DNA from: Anaeromassilibacillus sp. An250
GTDB lineage: Bacteria > Bacillota > Clostridia > Oscillospirales > Acutalibacteraceae
Reading direction: 5' to 3'
DNA length: 64,000 bases
NCBI RefSeq assembly: GCF_002159845.1
Contig: NZ_NFJK01000004.1
Span: 1-64,000, forward strand
The position numbers were made by a program, and so were the translations under genes. The first letter of the stretch is position 1. Each line of letters starts with the position of its first letter. Of the stretch, positions 1-8,656 are shown in pieces. A model generated the notes under the pieces. That model did no database searches, had not been told where the DNA came from, and worked only from the letters and a program-made list of their open reading frames with translations.

Positions 1-566
1 GCGCATGTTCCCTGTATTTCGATATGCCTCCGAACAGCTCCCAGCCGATCGGCGGTATCCGTCCGGACTTCTCCGCAATCGGCCAGACCAAGCTGTTTGG
101 TAGAATTTCTGTTTTGGTTCCGATCGCCGTTGTGTTCACCATTGCTATCTGGTTCGTATTGAATAAGACGGTCTTTGGTAAGAACGTTTATGCAATCGGC
201 GGCAACCGTGAAGCAGCTGTTGTTTCCGGTGTTAACGTATTCAAGACCATCATGGGTATCTTCATCCTCGCTTCCTTCATGTATGGTGTTGGCGGCGTTC
301 TGGAAGCAGCTAGAACGGCTGGTGCAACGAACAACTACGGCGACGGCTATGAGCTCGACGCAATCGCAGCTTGCGTGGTCGGCGGCGTATCGTTGAACGG
401 CGGTATCGGTACCGTTGGCGGCATCATCAGCGGCGTGTTGATCTTCACCGTTATCCAGTATGGCTTGCAGTTCATCGGCGTCAGCCCGATGTGGCAGCAG
501 GTGATCAAGGGCATCATCATCGCCATCGCTGTTGCAATCGACCTGTCCAAGTACAGAAGAAAGTAA
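1..566 (+). CDS. mglC: Galactose/methylgalactoside ABC transporter permease, C-terminal part
   Basis: Partial gene that enters from the left edge; the reading frame starts at base 3 and about 187 residues are visible before the TAA. This is the C-terminal half of a BPD_transp_2-type inner-membrane permease, which forms the membrane channel of the Mgl sugar importer. Visible are several hydrophobic helices and the family stretch around 'GKNVYAIGGNREAA', followed by 'DAIAACVVGGVSLNGGIGT', typical of RbsC/MglC permeases. The assignment to MglC rather than RbsC or XylH rests on the overall wording of the C-terminus and on the galactose-type genes downstream (an MglB-like binding protein and galKTE). 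A strong terminator follows, so the transporter operon ends here. The binding protein and ATPase of this operon are presumably to the left, outside the window. Confidence 0.85.
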   Translation, partial: ACSLYFDMPPNSSQPIGGIRPDFSAIGQTKLFGRISVLVPIAVVFTIAIWFVLNKTVFGKNVYAIGGNREAAVVSGVNVFKTIMGIFILASFMYGVGGVLEAARTAGATNNYGDGYELDAIAACVVGGVSLNGGIGTVGGIISGVLIFTVIQYGLQFIGVSPMWQQVIKGIIIAIAVAIDLSKYRRK

Positions 567-584
567 TTTATATTACGAAAATTC

Positions 585-623
585 AAGCCTGTTCCGGCTT
601 TGCCGGAACAGGCTTTTTGTTTT
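585..623 (+). terminator. Rho-independent terminator after mglC
   Basis: A 13-bp perfect stem (585-597 with 603-615), a 5-base loop and a T-rich tail. It closes the transporter operon. Confidence 0.93.
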
Positions 624-1151
624 ATGGTTGGCATTTTGGGGGGCCCTTGAACGTGGATTTGCATGCATTTCCCATATGGAACGGGCCTTATAGCGGGAGG
701 AAAAGCCGGGAGGCGGTCCGCAGTTCCTATATGGCCGGGCAAAAGAGGGGATATGGGCAAAACTTTGTACAGCTGTAAGAAGGGACATGGGGTTATACCG
801 CGGGCTCCAGAGGGCATTTGGCAAAAAATAATGGCTTTAGGGGAGGAAATTTTCCAAATTTGAAGCAGAATGGCAAAGAATCTGTTAAAATAAAAGAATA
901 CAATTTTTTGTTTATAAGCCAAGTGGCCGTTCCAAAGGGATATCCTATGGAAGTGAATTTCAAAGTGCCTGCCCATGCGGCAATGATGGCAGGAGTGCTG
1001 ATGAAACGGAAAGTATTGCGTAATTTGTGTAAGAATGGTACAATAAATTTAAACACCGATCAAATAGATGGAAAAATTGCCGTTTTTTAAGCAAAATTTG
1101 CGAAATGCTACAGGAAAGACCGCTGGTTGAAAATCAATAAAGGAGTTTCCT
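624..1151. other. Intergenic leader of the sugar-sensing cassette
   Basis: About 530 bases without a credible gene; short open frames here lack ribosome sites and protein-like composition. The only clear element is the promoter at 1016-1044 and the ribosome site AGGAG at 1141-1145. Confidence 0.6.
1016..1044 (+). promoter_or_regulatory. Sigma-A-type promoter for the response regulator operon
   Basis: TTGCGT at 1016-1021, a 17-base spacer, then TACAAT at 1039-1044. It lies about 110 bases before the start codon at 1152. Confidence 0.55.
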
Positions 1152-2804
1152 ATGGGACAATATCGTGTAATTGTGGTGGATGATGAGGAGGAGATTCGTG
1201 AAGGAATCATCCGCAAGATCGATTGGAATGCTTTGGGATATGAAGTAGTCGGCAGTGCGGAAAATGGTGTGGAAGCGTTGGAATTGGCCGAGCATCTGCA
1301 CCCGGATGTGATTATGACCGATATCAAGATGTCGTTTATGGATGGCTTGCAGCTGTGCGAGCATATTGCAGAAAAGATGCCTTCTGTAAAAATGATTATT
1401 TTTTCTGGGTTTGATGATTTCGAATATGCACAGAAGGCCATCAAATTGAATGTTACAGAGTATCTGCTCAAGCCGGTCAATGCACAGGAGCTTACGCAGA
1501 CGCTCAAAAAGTTGAAAAGCCAGCTCGATCAAGAGCTTGCGGACCAACGCGATATTGAAAAATTGCGGCGCAATTATGAGGAAAGCCTGCCCGTTTTGCG
1601 GGAGCAATTCCTGGTCGGCCTGCTGGAAGGGCGTGTACCCCGGCAGCGGGTACAGGCACAGGCGGGGATGTTCCAACTGAAATTGGATGCGAAATATTGG
1701 GCGGTTGCGCTGGTCCACGCGGAGGGCGACGCCTCCCAGGCGCTGGCCAATGCAGGCCCGCTGCGCAGCGCACAAGAGTTGGTCCCGCTTTCCGTGGCAA
1801 AGACCGTGGAGGAAATGTTGGGGCGTTTCTGCCATTTTACCAGTTTCCTTTATATGGATAACGTGGTTATCCTAGCCGATTTCCAAGGGGAAAATAGCGT
1901 TGCGGCTTTGATCACTGGATTGAACGAAGTTTGCAAGAGCGCAGGGCGCATCTGGGGCGGGGATATCTCCGCCGGCATTGGGGGGCTTTGCACCAACCTC
2001 AATGAGATCAGCCGCTCGTACCAGGAGGCGCAAAGTGCTCTGGACTACAGCGCCATTATCGGGGAAGGACGCGCCATTTATATCAAGGACGTGGAGCCGG
2101 ACACATCCGTGCAGCTACAGTTTGGCGAGCAGGAGGAGCGTGCGCTCATCAATGCGATCAAACTGGGCGGGGAAGAGGAGATCACCAAGGTGATCAATGA
2201 GATGTTCTCCCGCATTGAGTCACAGCTGATCCCGGTGGGGCAATACCAGGTCTATCTGGTTGAGCTCGTTACATCCTTGCTGCGCGTTGTGCGCACGTAT
2301 GAGCTGAATATTGATGAAATTTTTGGCGAAGAGTTCAACTACTTTACAACTATTTTTTCGCATTCCCCTTCTAAGATCCGCCAATGGCTGATTGAAAGTT
2401 GTATTCGCATCAGCGCGCAGGTGAAGCGGGAACGATTGGATTCCACAAAGCTTTTGGCGCGCAATGCCAAACAGTATATTGAAGAACACTACATGGACCC
2501 GGAGATTTCCGTGGAAAAGCTCTGCGCCGTTCTGCATGTGAGTCCCGCGTATTTCTCCACCGTATTTAAACGGGAGACGGAGATGAGCTTTGTCTCCTAC
2601 CTAACCGAAGTCCGCCTCCAGAATGCGTTGAATTTGCTGAATACAACGGATGATAAGACTTATGTAATTGCAGGGAAAGTGGGTTATACGGAGCCAAATT
2701 ACTTTAGTTATGTTTTTAAAAAGCGCTTCGGGGTCTCCCCGTCCAAATACCGCCAGTCTGCTCCGCCTGTGAGAGAGGATGTGGACAAGGGCCGCTTGGA
2801 ATAA
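1152..2804 (+). CDS. YesN-type AraC-family response regulator
   Basis: A 550-residue two-component response regulator, a cytoplasmic DNA-binding activator of sugar genes in related systems. Residues 1-120 are a receiver domain with the acidic pair D10/D11, phospho-acceptor D57 in 'VIMTDIKM' and the conserved K107 in 'YLLKP'. The middle of about 300 residues is a long linker typical of YesN proteins. Residues about 440-540 are an AraC double helix-turn-helix, with 'ISVEKLCAVLHVSPAYFSTV' and a second helix ending 'GVSPSKYRQ'. ATG at 1152 has AGGAG seven bases upstream. Its kinase starts 54 bases downstream, so they are almost certainly one operon. The likely targets are the sugar transport genes around it (inference). 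Confidence 0.92.
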   Translation: MGQYRVIVVDDEEEIREGIIRKIDWNALGYEVVGSAENGVEALELAEHLHPDVIMTDIKMSFMDGLQLCEHIAEKMPSVKMIIFSGFDDFEYAQKAIKLNVTEYLLKPVNAQELTQTLKKLKSQLDQELADQRDIEKLRRNYEESLPVLREQFLVGLLEGRVPRQRVQAQAGMFQLKLDAKYWAVALVHAEGDASQALANAGPLRSAQELVPLSVAKTVEEMLGRFCHFTSFLYMDNVVILADFQGENSVAALITGLNEVCKSAGRIWGGDISAGIGGLCTNLNEISRSYQEAQSALDYSAIIGEGRAIYIKDVEPDTSVQLQFGEQEERALINAIKLGGEEEITKVINEMFSRIESQLIPVGQYQVYLVELVTSLLRVVRTYELNIDEIFGEEFNYFTTIFSHSPSKIRQWLIESCIRISAQVKRERLDSTKLLARNAKQYIEEHYMDPEISVEKLCAVLHVSPAYFSTVFKRETEMSFVSYLTEVRLQNALNLLNTTDDKTYVIAGKVGYTEPNYFSYVFKKRFGVSPSKYRQSAPPVREDVDKGRLE

Positions 2805-2858
2805 GCGGCGCATTTGGAAGGGCTAGGCTGCGAGCTGCATACCTTTTGGAGGATTGTG

Positions 2859-4640
2859 ATGCTGAGACGCCTGAGATATCTCACGCAAAAAATCAAACAT
2901 GCCTTTAAAAAACGCAGCCTCCAGTTTACCATTTCGATCACCTTTACCTTGGTGGCGGTGACCGGAATGATCCTGGTGGCGGTGATCCTGTCTGCACGCT
3001 TTGTCAACTCCAACGAGCAAATGATTTCGGATGACAACCGCCGCATGTTGAACCAGGTCAATTTGAACTTGGATAATTACCTGCACAATATGATGCGCGT
3101 TTCGGATTCGATGTATTACCGCGTGATCAAAAATGTCGATATCGATACAGATATGGAAAGCCTCACCAAAGATATGGGGCTGCTCTATGAGACGAACCGG
3201 GATCTTTTGGTGAGCGTGGCGGTCTTTACGGACAACGGCGAAGTGGTTGCAGCGGAGCCGCTCTCCCAGCTGAAGGCGACGGTGGACCCAAAGAGCCAAA
3301 GCTGGTTTGTGGACGCAAACGAACGGATCGAAAATTTGCATTTTTCCACCCCGCATGTGCAGAATTTGTTTATAAATTCCGACAACCGCTACAACTGGGT
3401 GGTGTCCCTCAGCCGTTCCATTGAACTTACGCGCAGCGGCTCCATCGTGCACGGCGTGCTGCTGGTGGATATGAATTTCAGCGGCATTGAACAGATCTGC
3501 AAAAATGTTGACCTGGGGGAATCGGGATATTTGTATCTCATCGATTCCAACGGCGAGATTATTTATCACCCGCGCCAGCAGTTGATTTACTCCGACTTGC
3601 TCCATGAAAATAATCGGCAGGCTGCGGAATATGAAGACGGCACCCACACAGAGACGTTTGAAGGCCAGCAGCGCCTGGTGACCGTTAAAACGGTCGGGTA
3701 TACGGGCTGGCGCATTGTCGGCGTGGTGCCCATGCCGGACATTACGAACGACTATAGCCAATTCCAGATGTTTTCGATGTTCTTTGTCTGTTTTGCCATC
3801 TTTCTTTTGATTTCGGTGAATATGTTCCTTTCCCAAAGGATTGCAAATCCCATCAAATCCTTGGAGAGTTCCGTCAAAGAGTTGGAAAAGGGGAATTTGG
3901 GTGCCCATATTAGCATCAAAGGGTCGTACGAGATCCAGCACTTGGGCAAGGCGATCCGGTCCATGGCGGAGCAGATGCGGAAGCTGATGGACGATGTGGT
4001 GGCAGAGCAAGAGAGCAAGCGCAAGAGTGAAATGGACGCCCTGCAATCGCAGATCAACCCGCATTTCCTCTACAATACCTTGGATTCCATTGTCTGGATG
4101 GTGGAAAACGAAAGGTATGAGGGCGCAATCCAGATGGTTACCGCTTTGGCGAAGCTGTTCCGGATCAGCCTGTCCAAGGGGAAAAATATTATCACCGTGG
4201 CGGACGAACTGGAACATGTGCGCAATTACCTGACGATCCAAAAGATCCGCTATAAAAATAAGTTTTCCTACGACATCACCGCAGAGCCGGAGACACTCAG
4301 CTGCCAGACCATCAAATTGATTGTACAGCCGTTGGTGGAGAACGCCATCTACCATGGGATGGAGTTTATGGATGGGGATGGCGAAATCCACATCCGCGCA
4401 TACCGAAAGGGCAAAGACTTGTATATTGACGTGGTGGACAATGGGCTCGGCATGCCGCAAGAACAGGCCGACGCCTTGCTGACTGAGGATACAGGGAAGG
4501 TGCGCGGGAAGGGGTCTGGGATCGGGCTTAAAAATGTGCAAGAGCGCATCCAGCTCTATTTCGGCGCCGACTACGGCCTCTCCCTTTACAGTGAGCCGGA
4601 CGAAGGGACGACAGCCCGCATCCATTTGCCGGTCACCTAA
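2859..4640 (+). CDS. YesM-type sensor histidine kinase
   Basis: A 593-residue membrane kinase that phosphorylates the regulator encoded just upstream. TM1 is about residues 22-47 and an extracellular Cache-like sensor fills about 48-300. TM2 is about 303-325 and a HAMP linker runs to about 380. The His_kinase domain carries H402 in 'QSQINPHFLYNTLDSI', followed by an ATPase domain with 'VVDNGLGMP' and 'GKGSGIGLKNVQERI'. The frame is open further upstream to 2814, but I chose ATG 2859 because TGGAGG lies at 2847-2852. The gene is followed by two sugar-binding protein genes, which suggests that ligand sensing may pass through a binding protein, as in XylFII-LytS systems (inference). Confidence 0.93.
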   Translation: MLRRLRYLTQKIKHAFKKRSLQFTISITFTLVAVTGMILVAVILSARFVNSNEQMISDDNRRMLNQVNLNLDNYLHNMMRVSDSMYYRVIKNVDIDTDMESLTKDMGLLYETNRDLLVSVAVFTDNGEVVAAEPLSQLKATVDPKSQSWFVDANERIENLHFSTPHVQNLFINSDNRYNWVVSLSRSIELTRSGSIVHGVLLVDMNFSGIEQICKNVDLGESGYLYLIDSNGEIIYHPRQQLIYSDLLHENNRQAAEYEDGTHTETFEGQQRLVTVKTVGYTGWRIVGVVPMPDITNDYSQFQMFSMFFVCFAIFLLISVNMFLSQRIANPIKSLESSVKELEKGNLGAHISIKGSYEIQHLGKAIRSMAEQMRKLMDDVVAEQESKRKSEMDALQSQINPHFLYNTLDSIVWMVENERYEGAIQMVTALAKLFRISLSKGKNIITVADELEHVRNYLTIQKIRYKNKFSYDITAEPETLSCQTIKLIVQPLVENAIYHGMEFMDGDGEIHIRAYRKGKDLYIDVVDNGLGMPQEQADALLTEDTGKVRGKGSGIGLKNVQERIQLYFGADYGLSLYSEPDEGTTARIHLPVT

Positions 4641-4800
4641 AAAGCGGTCCCTTTGGATGGACTGCGGAAGAACGGCCCGGTGCGCAGGCAAAGCCCAAAG
4701 GTCCGGGGGACGCGCCGTCCCGCCAGGGGAAGGGTTTTCAACACTTGCCGGAAGGATTGTGGAAAAAACATCCCGGCGTGGGCCGTGCTGGAGGTTTTTC

Positions 4801-5772
4801 ATGAGTAAGAAAAAAATATTGGTGGTCGCAATTGTTTTTTTATTGTTGGGCGTCTCCCTGGTGCGGTTGTCCGGCGATAGTGTTTGGAGCCCCAAACAGG
4901 ACGAGACGATTCAGATTTCCTTTATTGCCCGCGGAAAAAAGACAGAAAGCTGGAGCACCATTGAACAGGGGATTGAACAGGCGGCAAACGACCTGAATGT
5001 AGAGATTACGCCGATCTATCTTTCCAGTGAGAATGATGCGTCCGAGCAGATCTCCCTCCTGAACCGGGAAGTGCAGAATGGCGCGGATGCGGTGCTGATT
5101 GCGCCGGCCAATTCGGAAGACCTGCGCGCCCCTATTGAGGAGGCCCAAAAACATGTGCCGGTCGTCGCGATCGAATCCACGGTGGCGGGGATGGAGACAC
5201 TCCCCTATATTGGCTGCGACAATGTCAGCCTTGGGCAGGCGCTGGGGGAGGAAATCCTTGCCAGCGGGGGCAAAGGCACCAAAGTCGCGATTTTACAAAA
5301 CAGCCTTTCCTGCTCCAGTGTGAAGGAGCGCTACCAGGGCGTGTTGGAAGTGTTGCAACAATATGGGATGGAATTGGGCTTTTGGGAGATCCCGGACGAT
5401 CCAACGCAGGCCTATGAGACGGCAAAAACGCTTTTGCAACGGCAGGACGTCAACAAGGCGGTGGCGTTAGATGGCGCTACGCTGGAAGCTGTGGCCCGGG
5501 CCGAAAAAGAGCTCAGCCCACCCGGCGTGACCACGGTGGATATCTATGGGGTAGGGAGGACAAACCAGGTTGTCTCCTACTTGGAGGAGAAAGTCATCAC
5601 ATCCATCGGTGTGCAAAATGAGTTCAATATCGGCTATTTGGGCGTGAAGGCGGCGGTCGACCAGATCCAGGGGAACGAGGCTGAGAGCGCCACCATCAAT
5701 TTTGCCATTGTTAATTCTGCGGATATGTATTCTCCAGAAAATCAAAGGCTGCTCTTCCCATTTGTCCGTTAA
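4801..5772 (+). CDS. Membrane-anchored periplasmic-type sugar-binding protein
   Basis: A 323-residue type 1 periplasmic-binding-fold protein (Peripla_BP_4 type). An N-terminal hydrophobic helix, residues about 5-22, has no lipobox cysteine, so it looks anchored by an uncleaved helix or signal peptide rather than by lipid. The body has the family's alternating segments, for example 'NGADAVLIAPANSEDL' and 'GCDNVSLGQALGEEI'. Start ATG 4801 has GGAGG at 4790-4794; the frame is open upstream, but that part is not protein-like. No permease or ATPase gene adjoins it. Its place right after a YesN/YesM pair suggests a sensory partner for the kinase rather than a transport component (inference from context; the ligand is unknown). 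Confidence 0.82.
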   Translation: MSKKKILVVAIVFLLLGVSLVRLSGDSVWSPKQDETIQISFIARGKKTESWSTIEQGIEQAANDLNVEITPIYLSSENDASEQISLLNREVQNGADAVLIAPANSEDLRAPIEEAQKHVPVVAIESTVAGMETLPYIGCDNVSLGQALGEEILASGGKGTKVAILQNSLSCSSVKERYQGVLEVLQQYGMELGFWEIPDDPTQAYETAKTLLQRQDVNKAVALDGATLEAVARAEKELSPPGVTTVDIYGVGRTNQVVSYLEEKVITSIGVQNEFNIGYLGVKAAVDQIQGNEAESATINFAIVNSADMYSPENQRLLFPFVR

Positions 5773-5796
5773 GCGGCCGAAGAAAGGGGTGATACC

Positions 5797-6858
5797 GTGA
5801 TACAGCGACTTGTAAAAAGGGCACTGTGTGCGCTATTGGGGGTGGCATGCCTTGCGCTCTCCGCTTCCTGCGAAACCAACAACCCAGAACAACAGATCGA
5901 AACCGTCCGGATCGGCGTGGCAACCTACCGCAGCGACGATACGTTTATCACAGCCCTATGCGATGACCTGGAGAGGGTTTCGAAACAAATGGAGAGCGAG
6001 ACAGGCAAAAAGATCATCCTGAATATTGCGGACGGAAAAAACAGCCAATCCAACCAAAACGACCAGGTGGATAATTTCATCTCCCGTTCGTACGATGTCA
6101 TCTGTGTGAATATGGTGGACCGCACCGTTGCGGCGGTCATCATCGATAAGGCGAAACGGGCGGATATCCCGGTGGTATTTTTCAACCGGGAGCCGGTGGA
6201 AGAGGATATCCGCATGTGGGACCGGGCGTATTACGTGGGGACGGATGCGAAAGAATCCGGGATCATGCAGGGCCAGATCATCTTGAATGCGCTCAAAAAA
6301 GACGCGGGGATCGATAAAAACGGGGATGGAAAGCTGCAATATGTGATGCTGGAAGGGGAACAAGCACATCAGGATTCCCTGATCCGCACCGAATATTCGG
6401 TGAAAACGATCACGGCCGGCGGCGTACAGATGGAAAAGCTGGCTAACGATACAGCCAACTGGCAGCGTTCCCTCGGTACGGCAAAGATGACCTCCTGGCT
6501 CGACCAATTTGGTGATGAAATCGAAGTGGTGCTCAGCAACAACGACGACATGGCCCTCGGCGCGATTGACGCCTTGAAAGCGCAGGATATGCTTGAAAAT
6601 GGACCGGTCGTAGTGGGGGTTGACGGGACGCTTGCCGCTCTGGAGGCGATCCAGAATGGGGAAATGCTCGGTTCTGTGGTCAACGATGCACAGCTCCAGG
6701 CACAGGCCATGCTGGATATTGCCTGTGCGCTCACGGAAGGCAGCGACCCCCAGCAAGTGGTAGAAGGGATGAACGGCCAATATGTGCGGGCGCCCCATCG
6801 GATTGTTACGAAAGAAAATGTAGGGCAGGAGATCGCTTATCTCACCCAATCGGAATGA
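5797..6858 (+). CDS. MglB-like glucose/galactose-binding lipoprotein
   Basis: A 353-residue binding protein closely resembling the galactose/glucose-binding protein MglB. Visible family marks are 'VVFFNREP', 'YYVGTDAKESG', 'LSNNDDMALGAIDAL' and 'VVGVDGTLAALEAI'. The EF-hand-like calcium loop D173-K-N175-G-D177-G-K-L-Q181 matches the calcium site of E. coli MglB. The signal peptide ends at 'LALSASC', so Cys25 is a probable lipid anchor, although the lipobox is weak. GTG 5797 is preceded by AAAGGGG. It is the last gene of the RR-HK-SBP-SBP group. It may feed the transporter whose permease ends at 566, or it may sense sugar for the kinase; the sequence alone does not decide. Confidence 0.88.
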   Translation: MIQRLVKRALCALLGVACLALSASCETNNPEQQIETVRIGVATYRSDDTFITALCDDLERVSKQMESETGKKIILNIADGKNSQSNQNDQVDNFISRSYDVICVNMVDRTVAAVIIDKAKRADIPVVFFNREPVEEDIRMWDRAYYVGTDAKESGIMQGQIILNALKKDAGIDKNGDGKLQYVMLEGEQAHQDSLIRTEYSVKTITAGGVQMEKLANDTANWQRSLGTAKMTSWLDQFGDEIEVVLSNNDDMALGAIDALKAQDMLENGPVVVGVDGTLAALEAIQNGEMLGSVVNDAQLQAQAMLDIACALTEGSDPQQVVEGMNGQYVRAPHRIVTKENVGQEIAYLTQSE

Positions 6859-6864
6859 ACGCAA

Positions 6865-6960
6865 AGAGGCCCGCGGCTTTTAGAAACTGACCCCCATTTG
6901 TTAGACGGTATTGATATACTGGATAACAAGAGGGGCACAGTTCCATTGCCGCGGGCCTCT
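6865..6960. repeat. Short palindromic element inside a terminator-like stem
   Basis: Two perfect 13-base arms (6865-6877 and 6948-6960) are separated by about 70 bases. The inner part is an imperfect palindrome whose ends read CTGACCCCCATTTGTTA and, on the other strand, CTGTGCCCCTCTTGTTA. The ends resemble IS3/IS150-type termini. The simplest reading is a tiny MITE-like insertion in the loop of an older terminator hairpin; a long natural stem is the alternative. Confidence 0.5.
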
Positions 6961-6993
6961 CAGCCCTGGGGAAAAGCCCAGGGCTGTTTTTTT
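6961..6993 (+). terminator. Rho-independent terminator between converging operons
   Basis: Stem CAGCCCTGGG (6961-6970) with CCCAGGGCTG (6977-6986), followed by seven T. It ends the sugar-binding cassette on the plus strand. Confidence 0.93.
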
Positions 6994-7042
6994 AGTCCTC
7001 TCCCAAAGGGCAACATCGCTTGGAGGTTTTGTAGCGACCATT

Positions 7043-8656
7043 TTAGACAGAAAAATCGCTGGGCTTTTCCGTTTGGGAGGCACGGTCTTCCGCGGGGGAA
7101 CGGCCGATCATCTTTTTATAGACCTGGGAAAAATGGGAGAAATTTGTATAGCCAACTTTTGCTGCAACCATGCTGACCGGGAGCGCAGTGGTCCGCAGGA
7201 GGTTTTGCGCCACCTTCATCTTTTCTGCCACAATAAAATCTTTGAGCTGGACCCCCATCTCCTTTTTAAAAAGGCGCGAGAGGTAGTCCGGATTCAGATA
7301 GAATTCTTCTGCGATCTCGGTGCGCCGGACATCCCGCTCGATATGGTTCTGGATATATTGGACGATCTGCTCCATCTGGCTTTTGGTGTCTTTTTTGGGG
7401 TGGGCGTCCGCCTGGAATGCGCGGAAAGCATGCGACATCCAGTTTTTTACATCGTCAATCGTCAGGTAGGTGTTCAAGGAACGCTGGAATAGTTTTTGTT
7501 CTGGCAGGAATTCCCCCGGTGGGACGGAGGCTGTTTCCGCCGCATTGCAAAGCATCTGGAGCACGGATTGATAAAAAAGTTGCAGATTCTCTGCGTCCAG
7601 CGCGCCGGACTGGGCGAGGTGGTCCAAATAGGCTTGGGCCTCGTCGCAGGCAAGGGACGCGTAACCGCTTCCCAAAAGGCTTTCCCAACGTTTCAGGCTG
7701 GGAGGGTCCACATGTTTTTGCGGGGCCTCCAGCGATTCGTTTGGAAAGAACACCCCGCTGGCGAGGGCCACATTCCGGTTCCGCAGGCGGAAGAGTTCCC
7801 TGGTGCGCGCAGTCAATTCAGGGGGAGACAGGCGAGGCCCGGAATAGCAGGCTACTTCGCAATGGAAATGGGCTTGGCACACCTCTGTAAATGCGGTAAG
7901 CTGCCGGCGCAGGGCGGATTCATCCATAAAAACGGATTCATCGGAATAAGAGAGAAACGCCAAGGAGGCACGGTCCAACTGCACCAGGAGGATTTTTTGG
8001 CCGTATTGGGCGAAAAGTTCCGATAAGATATTCGAAAAGGCATATTTTAGCAGGTCGCGGTTCCAAATGCCGTCCTGACTATTCCAGCGGAGCAGTTGGA
8101 TCAAAACGAAATAGATGGGCGTGTCCGCGCGGATCGGGCATTCCAGCTTTTCGAAATCCTCCAAAATCGAAGCGAGCTGGACATCCTCGCCAATATACCA
8201 TCCTTTAAGCAACCCCTCCAGTAGGACGTCCCGCCGGCGGTACATCATCTTGCCATAGGAATAATATTCTTGCTGCTCCCGGCGGTTTTTTACTTTTTGG
8301 ACGGCCCGCAGGACGGAAGCCTGGATGTCCTCATACCGGGCAGGCTGGAGGATATAGTCGAACCCGCCCAAGCGGACTGCCTCTTTTGCATAAAAAAAGT
8401 CGGCGTGGGCGGTCAAGAAGATGCATTCGGTATCTAGCCCTTGCTTCCGGACCCAGCGGAATAGGTCAAGGCCGCTTTCCACCGGCATTTCAATGTCGCA
8501 GAGCATAATGTCGATTTTCTCTGTGGAGAGAACCTGCTTTGCTTCGAAGGCATTGTAGGCCGGCAGGACCTTCGACACCCCGATATCGCTCCAATGGACC
8601 CCGGAAATAATCCCGCTGACCACATTGGTTTGATCATCGACTACAAGAACGGTCAT
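7043..8656 (-). CDS. AraC-family response regulator lacking the conserved receiver lysine
   Basis: A 537-residue receiver plus AraC output protein, paired with the kinase just upstream (23-base overlap). The receiver has acidic residues at positions 7-8 and acceptor D54 in 'IMLCDIEMP', but the near-invariant lysine is replaced by Q104 in 'YILQPARYED'. An AraC double helix-turn-helix fills the last 110 residues, with 'RRTEIAEEFYLNPDYLSRLF' and 'VGYTNFSHFSQVYKK'. ATG 8656 has GAGGGTGG upstream; the frame is open to 8689, but there is no ribosome site there. Loss of the lysine usually weakens the phosphorylation switch, so signalling may be altered; I recall similar Q-P variants among clostridial YesN proteins, which would argue for function. 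Confidence 0.9.
   Translation of the reverse strand: MTVLVVDDQTNVVSGIISGVHWSDIGVSKVLPAYNAFEAKQVLSTEKIDIMLCDIEMPVESGLDLFRWVRKQGLDTECIFLTAHADFFYAKEAVRLGGFDYILQPARYEDIQASVLRAVQKVKNRREQQEYYSYGKMMYRRRDVLLEGLLKGWYIGEDVQLASILEDFEKLECPIRADTPIYFVLIQLLRWNSQDGIWNRDLLKYAFSNILSELFAQYGQKILLVQLDRASLAFLSYSDESVFMDESALRRQLTAFTEVCQAHFHCEVACYSGPRLSPPELTARTRELFRLRNRNVALASGVFFPNESLEAPQKHVDPPSLKRWESLLGSGYASLACDEAQAYLDHLAQSGALDAENLQLFYQSVLQMLCNAAETASVPPGEFLPEQKLFQRSLNTYLTIDDVKNWMSHAFRAFQADAHPKKDTKSQMEQIVQYIQNHIERDVRRTEIAEEFYLNPDYLSRLFKKEMGVQLKDFIVAEKMKVAQNLLRTTALPVSMVAAKVGYTNFSHFSQVYKKMIGRSPAEDRASQTEKPSDFSV

Noticed and set aside
2823-4895. Long minus-strand open frame opposite the first kinase
   Set aside because: Low protein-like quality and fully contained opposite a gene with clear HAMP and kinase motifs.
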